Source: Clostridium sp.
GTDB taxonomy: Bacteria > Bacillota > Clostridia > TANB77 > CAG-508
DNA: 64,000 nt
Reading direction: 5' to 3'
NCBI GenBank assembly: GCA_018371855.1
Contig: JAHAKD010000001.1
Span: 310,001-374,000 of the forward strand
The notes under the pieces were generated by a model. That model ran no database searches. It saw nothing but the letters and a program-made list of their open reading frames with translations, and was not told the origin of the DNA. Position numbers and translations under genes: made by a program. Positions 43,611 to 53,052 of the stretch are shown here, piece by piece; the stretch's first letter is position 1, and the number at the start of each line of letters is the position of its first letter.

Positions 43611-44063
43611 TTATATTTTATTTAATATCATTATTGATATTATTAATCCATATATAGCTATACCTTCAGCCAATCCTGCAAATATTATAGTTTTTCCAAG
43701 TAGTGATGGATTTTCACTAATTGCACCAATAGCACTAGATGCAACCATAGCAACTGCTATACCAGCACCTATACAACCTAATCCTGTAGCTAAAGCTGCA
43801 GCAAGTAATCCAACATCATGATTTGACAAACCACTTTCTGAAGTTTCTTCTGTAGTTTCAGAAGTTGTTGTATTTATTGTTTCTTCTGCATTTGTAGTAG
43901 TAGCAGGTTCTGCTGTAGTAACTTCATTTACTTGATTTATAACTGTATTATTAGAAGCTGTACTTTTAGTTTCTTTACTTGCTACTGCATAAACAGAGGT
44001 AGCACTACAAGCTCCTATTATTACTGCTAAAACTATTATTATATTAAAAATCTTTTTTTTCAT
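43611..44063 (-). CDS. V-type ATPase subunit K (membrane ring), with signal-peptide-like extension
   Basis: The 150-residue proteolipid is the ion-carrying ring subunit. The C-terminal ~75 residues form one hairpin of two membrane helices: helix 1 (LLAAALATGLGCIGAGIAVA) and helix 2 with the essential Glu in FAGLAEGIAIYGLIIS. An N-terminal hydrophobic segment (about 5-26, ending SVYAVA) looks like a signal peptide. It is followed by a ~50-residue Thr/Glu/Ser-rich stretch that should lie outside the cell. Most bacterial V-type K subunits are ~155 residues with four helices and no such leader. No Gln in helix 1 is visible to mark a Na+ site, so the ion is uncertain. Confidence 0.92.
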   Translation of the reverse strand: MKKKIFNIIIVLAVIIGACSATSVYAVASKETKSTASNNTVINQVNEVTTAEPATTTNAEETINTTTSETTEETSESGLSNHDVGLLAAALATGLGCIGAGIAVAMVASSAIGAISENPSLLGKTIIFAGLAEGIAIYGLIISIMILNKI

Positions 44064-44084
44064 ATCAAACTTTCCTTTCGTATT

Positions 44085-45962
44085 TTATTTTTGTTCTTCT
44101 ATTGGAATATATTCTTTTCCATCACCTGTATAAAATCTGCTAAATAATTCATAATACTCTAATCTTAAAACTTGTATTGCAACAATTAAACCTTCTAATG
44201 CTATTACAATAATATTTCCTATTATCGCAACAATTAAGCTTCCAGTTGTGCCAAACATATTTGCCAAAATATATACTGCCATACATAGTCCAACATGGTT
44301 TATTGCGAATGCTGCAAGTCTTACAAATGAAATTGTATTACTTGCCATGCTTATTAACATTTCTATAATTTCAAATATCTTTTCTATTATAGAAACTTTT
44401 TGTCTAGCTTTGTTTTTATTTATTAGATTTTCAATATTATCCTTAAATAAAATTAATAGTAAAGTAACAACTATCAATGTTACACTAATTGATAAACTAA
44501 TAAACATCTGTCCATTTACTAAAAATCCAACTATTAATGCCAAAATAACTATATAGAAAACTAAGCCTGCTATTCCATTTTTATCAAATAATACTTTTCC
44601 AACATCTTTATTTTTTATTCCATTTTTTATATTAAATATCATCGCTAGTATTATTAATATGGCACCACTTGCAATTCCAACAACTAACATACTTGTTATA
44701 TTATCCATAGGACTTGGCACTAAGCCTTTTATTATATCCTCATTTCCAAATACACTACCATATAAGAATCCAAATATTATTGCAGATATTCCTCCTGCAA
44801 TTAGTACTGGTCCTAAATTGCTTTTCCTTATTGTCAAAATTGCTCCAATAATGCCAATCACTAGACCTTGTCCTACATCTCCAAACATAAAACCGAACAT
44901 TAAAAACGCTGTAATTGCTACAAAGAATGTTGGGTCCATTTCCGTATAGTTAGGCGTTCCATACATTTTTACTATCGATTCGAATGGTTTTATTAGTCTA
45001 TTATTTCTTAGTTTAGTTGGTGGAGTACTAATTACTTCATCATGATTTTTTATTACATATTCTACATTATCTTTATTTAACTTTGGAAGTAATTCTTGTA
45101 AATTATCTTTTGGTATCCAACCAACAATATAAAACGAACCTTTATTATCATGTGCCATATATTTCTTTACTTTATTTATTTTTTCTAACAATTCTAGTTG
45201 TAATAAATTATTTAATATTTCTCGTCCATTTTGTTCTCGAATATCTATAAGTTTTGCTTTTAAATCCTCTGTGTTATTTTTGGTCTTAGTTATTTGCTCT
45301 TTGGCTTTTGTTAAGATATCTGCTGGTCTTCCAATTATTTCTTGTTGAAGCCAAACTCTTTCAAACTTCATAACTTTAAAATAGCTATCAACTTTTTCAG
45401 CTAACTTATCAGGTGTAAAATATAATATCCAAGCCTCTTTATCTGTTTTTTCTAGTTCTAATATTAGTACATCTAAATTGGTAAGTTCGTTATTCAATTG
45501 TTCATAATTTTCTAGTGATATTTTTCCAAACCTAAATTTCATATATTTTAAATTATATAATTGCTCTAAAGCTACTGGAAGGTTTTTTAGATGTTCTATT
45601 GGCATTATGCTTTCTTCTATTTTCGCCAGTTGATCTTCATTTTCTTCTATTTTGGTATATATTGAGCTAATTTCCTGTGATTTACTGTCTATATCTTCTT
45701 TAATTTCTTCTAACTTTTTCTTTAATTCTACTTGTTTCTTTACATATGGAACGTCCATTTCGTTTAATAATTCTTTAGCTTTTTTTATATATTCCTTAAT
45801 TGTAGAATCATAAGAAAAATATGTTACTTTCCATCCCTTTTCTAAAACTTTTAAGGTATTTTCTGGTTGAAACCCACTTCCTATTAAATCATTAGCAATG
45901 ATAAAATCTAATTCTCTTTCATTTCCAGTCATACTTAAAAATTTCATTCTTTCAATTGCCAA
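44085..45962 (-). CDS. V-type ATPase subunit I (a-type, membrane stator)
   Basis: The 625-residue protein has a ~330-residue cytoplasmic N-terminal part with long coiled coils (KKQVELKKKLEEIKEDI) and the VGWIPKDNLQELL segment, then about seven membrane helices (FFVAITAFLMFGFMFGDVGQ, KLLFDKNG, and SNTISFVRLAAFAINHVGL with the conserved Arg near the ion half-channels). The longest frame begins with GTG inside the RBS; GAGGTG is seven bases before the TTG at 45962, giving the usual MAIERMKF start. It forms the proton/sodium channel beside the K ring. Confidence 0.95.
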   Translation of the reverse strand: MAIERMKFLSMTGNERELDFIIANDLIGSGFQPENTLKVLEKGWKVTYFSYDSTIKEYIKKAKELLNEMDVPYVKKQVELKKKLEEIKEDIDSKSQEISSIYTKIEENEDQLAKIEESIMPIEHLKNLPVALEQLYNLKYMKFRFGKISLENYEQLNNELTNLDVLILELEKTDKEAWILYFTPDKLAEKVDSYFKVMKFERVWLQQEIIGRPADILTKAKEQITKTKNNTEDLKAKLIDIREQNGREILNNLLQLELLEKINKVKKYMAHDNKGSFYIVGWIPKDNLQELLPKLNKDNVEYVIKNHDEVISTPPTKLRNNRLIKPFESIVKMYGTPNYTEMDPTFFVAITAFLMFGFMFGDVGQGLVIGIIGAILTIRKSNLGPVLIAGGISAIIFGFLYGSVFGNEDIIKGLVPSPMDNITSMLVVGIASGAILIILAMIFNIKNGIKNKDVGKVLFDKNGIAGLVFYIVILALIVGFLVNGQMFISLSISVTLIVVTLLLILFKDNIENLINKNKARQKVSIIEKIFEIIEMLISMASNTISFVRLAAFAINHVGLCMAVYILANMFGTTGSLIVAIIGNIIVIALEGLIVAIQVLRLEYYELFSRFYTGDGKEYIPIEEQK

Positions 45963-45983
45963 AATCTTCACCTCTTTTGTTTA

Positions 45984-46943
45984 TTAAATTATAATTTTAT
46001 TTTTTATTGTAGGTCCTTTTAAGTTATATCTTATTCCTTCTATTATTGTTATAATATTTTCTTTTTCTATTTGTATCATTTCAAAATAACTAATGACAGT
46101 ATTTAAATTTAATATATCTTTTCTAAAACTACTTTTACTTCTTTTATATAGCGCTCTTTTTACATCTTTTTGTACATCTTCTTTTATTATGTTTTTATAC
46201 GCAGTATGACTTAATATTTGTTTTAGTTCTTCAATAGTTTCTATTTTCTCTACTTCTCTTATTATGTTAATATCTATTTTATAAAAGCTATTAATTAAAA
46301 TATTTTCATCTACAATTCCATAATATTTTTGACATCTATATGTCCAAAAAATATTTAATAAATCTATGCTATATTTTAATACTGTTTCTATATCCTTATT
46401 TTTTCCTTTTACTTCATGCAAGAATCCTTCAAAATAATACTTATTAAGGTTGTTTTCTAATTCAAAATTGTTTTTACTAGTTTCAAATATTTCTTTTATA
46501 TCTTCGTCAGGTAGCTGTTCCAAAAATTCTTCTTTAGATTTTACTTTAAGCAGTGGTTCCAAGTCTGTAAATATATTAGTAACCCAAATAGTATTTTCTA
46601 TATTCTGCAATTCGTTTGTAATTACTTTTTCATAAATTTTTTTAATAATGTCTATTTTATATTTTAAAATATATTTTTGCCAAATTTTTTTATTTGTACC
46701 ATTAATGTATTTATCAATTTTTTTCATATCAATTATTATTAATTTATCTAACGAATTTTCTAATTCTAATCTTTTTGCATCATTTGATAAATTATCTAAA
46801 TCGTCAATTTTTGATTTTAAAATTATAATTGCATCTTTTATATGTTCTTGTTTTATTAAATCATCTAAATCATCATTTTTTAGCTTTTTAGCATACATTG
46901 CTTTTAATTTGGCTGTTACACTAGGATTATTAAATGTTTTCAT
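45984..46943 (-). CDS. V-type ATPase subunit C
   Basis: The 319-residue mostly helical protein caps the K ring at the base of the central stalk. It has the typical C/d-subunit layout: an N-terminal helix pair (PSVTAKLKAMYAKKL), repeated three-helix units with Asp/Tyr contacts (KYYFEGFLHEVKG, DLLNIFWTYRCQKYYG), and the C-terminal SYFEMIQIEKENII and IIEGIRYNL. It lies between the H/G subunit and subunit I, 41-22 bases from each, with AGGAG before the ATG. Confidence 0.9.
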   Translation of the reverse strand: MKTFNNPSVTAKLKAMYAKKLKNDDLDDLIKQEHIKDAIIILKSKIDDLDNLSNDAKRLELENSLDKLIIIDMKKIDKYINGTNKKIWQKYILKYKIDIIKKIYEKVITNELQNIENTIWVTNIFTDLEPLLKVKSKEEFLEQLPDEDIKEIFETSKNNFELENNLNKYYFEGFLHEVKGKNKDIETVLKYSIDLLNIFWTYRCQKYYGIVDENILINSFYKIDINIIREVEKIETIEELKQILSHTAYKNIIKEDVQKDVKRALYKRSKSSFRKDILNLNTVISYFEMIQIEKENIITIIEGIRYNLKGPTIKNKIII

Positions 46944-46969
46944 TTTTTAATCTCCTATCATTTTAGTAG

Positions 46970-47287
46970 TTATTCAGCATTTATAATACTTGATACTATG
47001 TCATGTATAATTTGATTTTTACGTTCTTCAAATTTTCTTCTGCCATTTTCTATAGTTGCATTGGTTTTGAACTTTAAGTTGTCTTCTACAGTTTTTAATT
47101 TATTATTATATTCTTGCTCTAATCTTAATATTTCTTCTTTATACTTCGCTTCCATTGCTGCTTCTTTTACCGATATCTCCTGCGCTATATATTTTTCAAG
47201 TTCGTTATTTTTTGCTTCTATTAGTTTAATATTATCTTTGGCTTCATTGTCTATTTTTAATATTGTTCGTAATTCTTCGTTATTCAT
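46970..47287 (-). CDS. V-type ATPase subunit H/G (peripheral stalk)
   Basis: The 105-residue helical protein (IDNEAKDNIKLIEAKNNELE, EILRLEQEYNNKLKTV) is the small stalk partner of subunit E. The longest frame starts at 47302 but has no RBS; GGTGAG lies just before the ATG at 47287, which is preferred. It is the first gene of the operon H-C-I-K-F-E-A-B-D; the family often starts its operons with this subunit. Confidence 0.85.
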   Translation of the reverse strand: MNNEELRTILKIDNEAKDNIKLIEAKNNELEKYIAQEISVKEAAMEAKYKEEILRLEQEYNNKLKTVEDNLKFKTNATIENGRRKFEERKNQIIHDIVSSIINAE

Positions 47288-47464
47288 ATACTCACCATCC
47301 ATATATTTATAAAGCAGTAGCTACACTGCTACTGCCATTACTTTCATTTATATTATCTCCAATTAATTTTGCTTTATTAGTTTTACTAAATATAATGTAA
47401 ATATTAAATTATAAGTTTATATTTACTTAACTTATCTTTTGTCAGTAACAATTTTTTCATATAT

Positions 47465-47494
47465 ATTTTATTTTTTTACTATCCATTTTGTCAA
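47465..47494 (-). promoter_or_regulatory. Promoter of the V-type ATPase operon
   Basis: On the minus strand TTGACA (47489-47494), an 18-base spacer and TAAAAT (47465-47470) stand ~180 bases before the first gene. A hairpin GCAGTAG/CTACTGC at about 47313-47333, immediately before the first gene, could tune expression. Confidence 0.65.
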
Positions 47495-47576
47495 TATAAT
47501 ACACAAAAAATTCATATTAATTAAAGTTACTACTATTTATCTAAAGCTCTAGTATTACCACCATGATAGGCAAAAT

Positions 47577-50273
47577 TTAAACTTCTATTTCTATTTTACT
47601 ACCATCACTTGTTTTGGTAACAATTATTTTTTTATCTATTCTTTCTTTTAGTTCTGTAACATGGCTTATTATTCCTATTAGTTTGTTATTATCTATTAGT
47701 AAACTTAGCGTATTTATGGCTTGTTCTCTAGATTCTGTATCAAGTGAACCAAATCCTTCATCTATAAATAAAGTATCTATTACTACTCCTCCAGAATAAC
47801 TTTGGATCACATCGGATAAACCTAATGCTAATGATAGTGCAGCCTTAAAAGCTTCACCTCCAGATAATGATTTTACATCTCTTTTTTTCCCATTATAATT
47901 ATCCATTACTTCTAATTCTAAACCTACTTTATCCGAAATTTTCTCTGGTTCTTCTTTTCTTAATAACCAATATCTATTTTCTGTCATTTTAGCTAATCGT
48001 TTATTTGCTTCTAAAATTACCATATCAAAATATGTAGCCTGAACATATTGTTCAAATTCAATTCTTTTTTTACCTAGTAATGTTCCATTTGCTGTTCTAC
48101 TTAATTCATCATATATTATAAAATCTTTTATTTTTCGCTTAAGTTCTTTGCTATTTTCTATTAATAATTTATAAATTCTTGTATTATTGTCTAGTTTCCC
48201 TTTTACTTGAACATGAATTTTTCTTTCTTCTTCCAGATGTTGTTTTCTTTGTAACAATTTATCTTTTTCTTCTGATAAATCTATCTTTTGTTTTCCTTTT
48301 ACTTCTTTTTCTAAATCTACTATCTTTGTATTATTTATTGTTACAGTTGTATTAAATTTTTCTATATATTTTTGGATATTTTCAATCTCATTATCTGAAA
48401 TTAGCATTTTCTTATATTCTTCTTCAGTCTTTAAACCTAACTTCGTTAATTCCTTTATATATTCTTCTTTATATTCTTTTAGGCTTGCTCTGCTTTCCTC
48501 TAATTGTTTAGTCTTTTCATCTTGTAGTGTTTTATCTTTTACCAATTCATTTTTTTCTAAGTTTATATTTGCAATTATTTTATCTTTAAAGGTTTCAAAC
48601 TCAAAATTAGCTAACACTAGCTTTTCTTCGAATATTTTTGTATATTCTGTAATTAGTATTTGTTCATCTTTCTCTAATCTTACTTTATTTTTATTAAATT
48701 CCTCTCTTAACACTTTTTTTAATTCTTCTAAGTTAAATTCTGTTTCTAAATTTTCTTTAAATTCTTGTATTAAAGCATTAATTTGTGAATTAGTATTAAT
48801 ACATTCTTCTTGTTGTTTTTGTTTTTCTTGTTGCTTATTTTCTAAGACTTTCTTTAATTTGTCTAATTCCTGTTTAGTAAGTACACTTGTACTTTTTTTG
48901 GCAATACAAGGATGTTCTAAACTTCCACATACCGGACATGGTTTGTTGTCTTCTAATTTTTCCGCAATAATCCCCGCTTGTTCTTTAAAAAATTCATCTT
49001 CTTTGTCTAAGTATTCATTATTCATTATTTTATATTCATTTTCTAGTTTAGTATAATTTTTTACTTGAGTTACCTTTTTTAATTCTAACTCTTCTATCTT
49101 TTTTAGACGATTACCTTTTTCTAATAGTTCTTTTTTTATTTCTGTACATTCACTATATTCTTTATATATTTTTCCTATCTTATCTACAGCTTCAATCTTC
49201 TTCTCGTGTTCTTTCTCTTTTTCTTTTCCTTTTATAATATTTACTTTTAAATTCTCCAATTCTCGTTCTAATTTTGCTGTTAATTCATTTTGATTCTTTA
49301 CTTTTTCTTCTTTCGGTTTAATAGCTTCTTTAATCTTTTGATTTTTAATCACTTTATCCTTTAATTCGACTATATCTTTTTCTTTATTTTTATATTCTAT
49401 TTGTTTTTTTAGTAATTCAGTATAGTTGTCTATTTTTATATTCAGTTCTTCTGTCTTTTTTATTTTTTCTTCAAACTGACCTATTTCTTTTTCTTCTTTA
49501 CTTATGTTTGCTTCTATTTTTAAATTATCTGTCTCATTATTTTTTAGCTCTTCTGTTAAATCACTTAATATATTTTCTATATCTACTTCATTTAAATCTT
49601 TAGTTGAAAAATATATATTTTTTTCCTCACTCCACATAATATTGGCTGTATTAGTTATAAAAGAATTTTTTAATTCTTTTAAATTATCCTCATTCTCTTT
49701 TAATCTTTCTTTTAATTTTTTAGCAATTAAATTATATATATTAGTATCAAAAATCTTTCTAAAAATTTCTGTTCTATCTTTACTTTCTGCAAATAATATC
49801 TTTAAAAATTCACCTTGTGCAAGCATTGCAATTTGCTTAAATTGTTTAGCATTAATACCTAAAATTTCTTCTACCTTTGTATCTACATTTTTTATTCCAG
49901 AAATTACTTTATTATCATATTCTAAAGAAGCATCAGCTGCTTTTTTAGTAAATCCCTCTCCTTTTTTCTTTGGCTTTTCATAAGATGGATTTCTTAAAAT
50001 TTTATATGTCTTATTTTTATGTATGAATTCTAACTCTACAAAGGTTTCTGTATCTAGCTCTGCAAAGTCACTTCTAACAGATTGTATTGGCCTGTTAGAG
50101 CCACTAACTTCACCAAAAATCGCAAAAGAAATTGCATCAAAAATACTTGTTTTGCCAGCACCAGTATCTCCTGTTATTAAAAATATTCCATTTTCTCCAA
50201 GTTTGGTAAAATCTATCGTAACTTTATCTTTGTATGGACCAAATGCACTAATTACTAAATTAATTGGTTTCAT
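47577..50273 (-). CDS. sbcC: Exonuclease SbcC (SMC-like ATPase)
   Basis: SbcC forms with SbcD the complex that opens hairpins and processes DNA ends. The 898-residue protein has the N-terminal P-loop (LITGDTGAGKTSIFDAI), two long coiled-coil arms meeting at the zinc hook (CPVCGSLEHPC at about residue 440), and the C-terminal signature SLSGGEAFKAALSLALG and FIDEGFGSLD. Its start overlaps the end of sbcD by 14 bases, so the pair is translationally coupled. GGAGG precedes the ATG inside sbcD. Confidence 0.97.
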   Translation of the reverse strand: MKPINLVISAFGPYKDKVTIDFTKLGENGIFLITGDTGAGKTSIFDAISFAIFGEVSGSNRPIQSVRSDFAELDTETFVELEFIHKNKTYKILRNPSYEKPKKKGEGFTKKAADASLEYDNKVISGIKNVDTKVEEILGINAKQFKQIAMLAQGEFLKILFAESKDRTEIFRKIFDTNIYNLIAKKLKERLKENEDNLKELKNSFITNTANIMWSEEKNIYFSTKDLNEVDIENILSDLTEELKNNETDNLKIEANISKEEKEIGQFEEKIKKTEELNIKIDNYTELLKKQIEYKNKEKDIVELKDKVIKNQKIKEAIKPKEEKVKNQNELTAKLERELENLKVNIIKGKEKEKEHEKKIEAVDKIGKIYKEYSECTEIKKELLEKGNRLKKIEELELKKVTQVKNYTKLENEYKIMNNEYLDKEDEFFKEQAGIIAEKLEDNKPCPVCGSLEHPCIAKKSTSVLTKQELDKLKKVLENKQQEKQKQQEECINTNSQINALIQEFKENLETEFNLEELKKVLREEFNKNKVRLEKDEQILITEYTKIFEEKLVLANFEFETFKDKIIANINLEKNELVKDKTLQDEKTKQLEESRASLKEYKEEYIKELTKLGLKTEEEYKKMLISDNEIENIQKYIEKFNTTVTINNTKIVDLEKEVKGKQKIDLSEEKDKLLQRKQHLEEERKIHVQVKGKLDNNTRIYKLLIENSKELKRKIKDFIIYDELSRTANGTLLGKKRIEFEQYVQATYFDMVILEANKRLAKMTENRYWLLRKEEPEKISDKVGLELEVMDNYNGKKRDVKSLSGGEAFKAALSLALGLSDVIQSYSGGVVIDTLFIDEGFGSLDTESREQAINTLSLLIDNNKLIGIISHVTELKERIDKKIIVTKTSDGSKIEIEV

Positions 50274-51417
50274 GTTTCACCTCCGAAATTATATTTTTAA
50301 TAATTTCTGTTTCGTTTTCATTTAAATCTACATTATTTTGAGATTTATAAAAATCACAAAATAATTCTAATTCACTTTTCTTTTTTATATTTTCAATATT
50401 TAAAGTTTGTTTTTCTGTGCTACCAGCTGTTTTACTATTTCTTATTTCTAGTTTTAAAGTATTAGGATATATTCTTCTTATTTGTCCGATTGCATCATAA
50501 ACAGGTTCCTCATTTGTAATTATAGCTTTAATATAATCATTTACATTTCCTGTTTCATAATTTTCCTTTTTTATTAGTTCCTCTATCGGTCCTTTTATTT
50601 CCCTCATATCGTGCAATGGTTCTAATTCAATTAAATTTATGTCAATATTTTCTTTTTCCTTTATCTCTATAATCGGAACAGTTTTATTGTGGTTAATCTC
50701 TGAAAATGAGTATTTTAGCATTGTGCCTGCATACCTAGCAGTATCTCTTCCTATTTTTTGTGGTCTATGTACATGACCTATTGCAACATAGTCAAAGCAT
50801 TCGAAATTAGACACATCAACATTTTCTATTCCACCTAACGACAATACTTCTGATTCTGTTCTTTCTGGTTCTACAGTTCCAGCTGTTACAAATTGATGTA
50901 CCATGATAATATTTCTTTCTTTCATATTAATTTTTTCTTTTTCAATTATTTTATGTATTGCAGTATTATAATTATTTTCTAACTCTTCTTCCAAAAATTG
51001 TTTTACTTCTACTGGTTTTACAAAAGGCAACATGTATACATTTATTTTGCCATATTCATCTTGTAATTCTACTTTTCTTAAATTTCCGTTATATTTACTT
51101 TCTATATATAGTCCTTCATCTTCAAAAATCTTACTTCCAAATCCCAATCTATCTTTTGAATCATGGTTTCCTGCTATTATAAATACTTTTATTTTTAATT
51201 CTTTTATAAGTGTTTTTAAAAAATCATCTAATAAATTTACTGCTTCTGCAGGTGGTACACTTCTGTCATACACATCACCAGTTATTAAAACACTTTCTAC
51301 TTTTTCTTCCTTTATTATTTTTATAATTTCTTTCAACATATATTCTTGATCTTCTAATAGTGACTGTTCTTGTAATATTTTTCCTAAGTGTAAATCTGCT
51401 AAATGTAAAATTTTCAT
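50260..51417 (-). CDS. sbcD: Exonuclease SbcD (metallophosphoesterase nuclease)
   Basis: The 385-residue protein is the nuclease of the SbcCD complex. Metal-binding motifs of the phosphoesterase fold run in order: LHLADLHLGK, ITGDVYDRSVPP, IIAGNHDSKDR, MVHQFVTAGT and YVAIGHVHRPQ. The longest frame begins six codons earlier, but AAGGAGG is placed for the ATG at 51417. It is first in the sbcDC pair. Confidence 0.96.
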   Translation of the reverse strand: MKILHLADLHLGKILQEQSLLEDQEYMLKEIIKIIKEEKVESVLITGDVYDRSVPPAEAVNLLDDFLKTLIKELKIKVFIIAGNHDSKDRLGFGSKIFEDEGLYIESKYNGNLRKVELQDEYGKINVYMLPFVKPVEVKQFLEEELENNYNTAIHKIIEKEKINMKERNIIMVHQFVTAGTVEPERTESEVLSLGGIENVDVSNFECFDYVAIGHVHRPQKIGRDTARYAGTMLKYSFSEINHNKTVPIIEIKEKENIDINLIELEPLHDMREIKGPIEELIKKENYETGNVNDYIKAIITNEEPVYDAIGQIRRIYPNTLKLEIRNSKTAGSTEKQTLNIENIKKKSELELFCDFYKSQNNVDLNENETEIIKNIISEVKHETN

Positions 51418-51468
51418 TTTACTCCTCCTTTGCATTAGAATATCACATTTTATATATAAAACAAAAGA

Positions 51469-51488
51469 GGTAAAATATAAATTTTACC
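51469..51488 (-). terminator. Terminator of the OapA-like gene
   Basis: GGTAAAAT/ATTTTACC (8 bp, 4-base loop) is followed by TCTTTTGTTTT on the minus strand, 12 bases after the stop. A run of seven G on the minus strand overlaps the stem's outer end. Confidence 0.7.
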
Positions 51489-51500
51489 CCCCCAAAAATG

Positions 51501-52049
51501 TTATTTATTTAATTTTAATTTATTTAATACAATACCAACTGAATGTACAATTTTAGTTGCATTCTTATTTGCGATACCTTTACCTAATGCCTTACCACCA
51601 ACAGTTAAAGCTGAAACCAAAGCACTAATTATAAATTGTATGTCAAATCTTATTCCAAATTGATTTGTAATTTTTACAGCAATTAGTGCACTTATTGCAC
51701 CACTTAATACCCCACAAATGTCTCCTATTACATCTGCACATATATTTGCAACTTTAGGAGCATTCCTAATTAATTGTATAGATGCTTTTGAACCCTTTAC
51801 TTTTTTAGTCGCTTTAGCATGGAATTCGTTTTCATTTGCAACAGTTACTGCCACACCTACAATATCGAAAAATATACCTACTAAAATAACTAATACTAAT
51901 ATCAAAATAGCTGGTATTAAACTAAAATTTGATACACCATTAGCTGATATATATGAAAATAACATAGATAATATAAAAGTCATTATAAATACTTCTATAA
52001 ACCATTTAAATTCTGATTTATCTCTTTTATTTTTCATTTTATTTTGCAT
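51501..52049 (-). CDS. Membrane protein, OapA-like candidate (often labelled CorB-like)
   Basis: The 182-residue protein has about four hydrophobic segments (EVFIMTFILSMLFSYI; AILILVLVILVGIFF; CGVLSGAISALIAVK; FIISALVSALTVGGK) and a conserved polar loop between the second and third (IGDIC...; KKVKGSKASIQLIRNAPKVA; ICADVIGDICGVLSG). This combination of size, four helices and the VKGSK...RNA.KV...DV.GD region matches proteins that partner OLE RNA and that databases sometimes label a CorB-like Mg2+ transporter. The structured RNA just upstream supports that reading. A GAAAGGAG lies 18 bases before the ATG with a 9-bp hairpin (TTGCATAAT/ATTATGCAA) between them, which would bring the RBS close. 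Confidence 0.7.
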   Translation of the reverse strand: MQNKMKNKRDKSEFKWFIEVFIMTFILSMLFSYISANGVSNFSLIPAILILVLVILVGIFFDIVGVAVTVANENEFHAKATKKVKGSKASIQLIRNAPKVANICADVIGDICGVLSGAISALIAVKITNQFGIRFDIQFIISALVSALTVGGKALGKGIANKNATKIVHSVGIVLNKLKLNK

Positions 52050-52139
52050 AATATTAAATTATGCAAGCTCCTTTCTTTATATAAAATTAAATTGCTAACA
52101 AAATACTTTAGTTTTGATATAGCAATTTAATAAAATAAT

Positions 52140-52798
52140 ATCAAATAAGGCAGATAACTCCGCCTTTTTAATTGTTTTAATGGTAAAAGCTTAAGTAAAT
52201 TTTACAGTTTAGGTCTGGTCGAATTTCTCTATTCTTCGCTTAACATTACTGTTAGAACCGTTTCCGTTTAAGAAGAACATATATATATTGCAATAGACAC
52301 CAGATCGCCACTTAAATCTGTACCTTAATCCTTAAACTTCCTTGCTTTTATGTAAGCAAACATTCTAGAAGTTTTCCTTAACATACACCTATTCTTTACT
52401 AGTCTTTTTTGCAAATATAGTTTCATAATATAGAATAAATTTATTTGGCCAAATAGACTTATTCTTTTTGTATTAATCCCAATATATTCACTCAAGACAA
52501 GCTACACTATGTATTTTGTGTCTTGGCACGCAACATAGGTTATACTCAAATATTGCAAAGTTAGATATATAATACAGATTTTGTTTCCTATATTTATACT
52601 AAATTGCGTTATTTAAGCCTCCACGAAATCAGGGAGTTTTATATATGCCATTATATAATACCCTAATTTCTTTACTCCCTAGCACCACACAAAACTGGCA
52701 TTTCGCGCAACACTAAGAAACTTCAACGATGTGCTCTTTAGTGGATTTTTAGCCCCACCCTCGTAAAGTTTGTACGACTAGAATAATGCACCACTGAT
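52140..52798 (-). ncRNA. Large structured non-coding RNA, OLE RNA candidate
   Basis: Between a perfect promoter and a terminator hairpin lies ~660 nt with no reading frame of any length on the transcribed strand. It is visibly less AT-rich than the true intergenic gaps of this window. Several nested stems can be read: AGGGAGT/ACTCCCT (52631-52637 with 52674-52680), CAAGACA/TGTCTTG (52493-52525), AACTTC...GAAGTT closing a TTGCTT/AAGCAA stem (~52330-52370), and TCTGGT/ACCAGA (52214-52219 with 52299-52304). The 3' end is AAGGCGGA-GTTA-TCTGCCTT (52147-52166). OLE RNAs are ~600 nt, occur in Gram-positive anaerobes and precede the OapA gene in this orientation. The match is by size, place and partner, not by sequence I can recall with certainty. 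Confidence 0.6.
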
Positions 52799-52802
52799 AT
52801 AT

Positions 52803-52831
52803 ATTATACTGGCATTGGTTTATTTTGCCAA
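52803..52831 (-). promoter_or_regulatory. Promoter of the large RNA
   Basis: On the minus strand TTGGCA (52826-52831) and TATAAT (52803-52808) are exactly 17 bases apart; transcription would begin near 52795-52798. This is one of the best promoters in the window. Confidence 0.85.
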
Positions 52832-52988
52832 ATTCAAATAATACTCAATTTTGTTTGCTTTGGCTTTCTTTTAAATTTGATTTTTAATAATTCCCTTGTT
52901 TTTTATTATTTTAAAGTTTCTCTTCATTTTTCTTTCTTTTTTAAATCTTATTTTGCTTTATTGTAATATAAAAGTAATATTTAATTGG

Positions 52989-53017
52989 TTGACTAATAAT
53001 TTTTTTTAAAATAAAAT
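52989..53017 (+). promoter_or_regulatory. Promoter of the 53053 gene
   Basis: TTGACT (52989-52994), a 17-base spacer and TAAAAT (53012-53017) stand 36 bases before the ATG; the transcript start would be very close to GGGGG, the RBS. Confidence 0.7.
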
Positions 53018-53052
53018 CATATTATAAAAAAATTATTAAAGGGGGACTTTTT

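Noticed and set aside
52193..52260. tmRNA or RNase P RNA as the identity of the large RNA
   Set aside because: No tag-peptide frame ending in ALAA and no RNase P core sequences are seen; the length and downstream gene fit OLE better.
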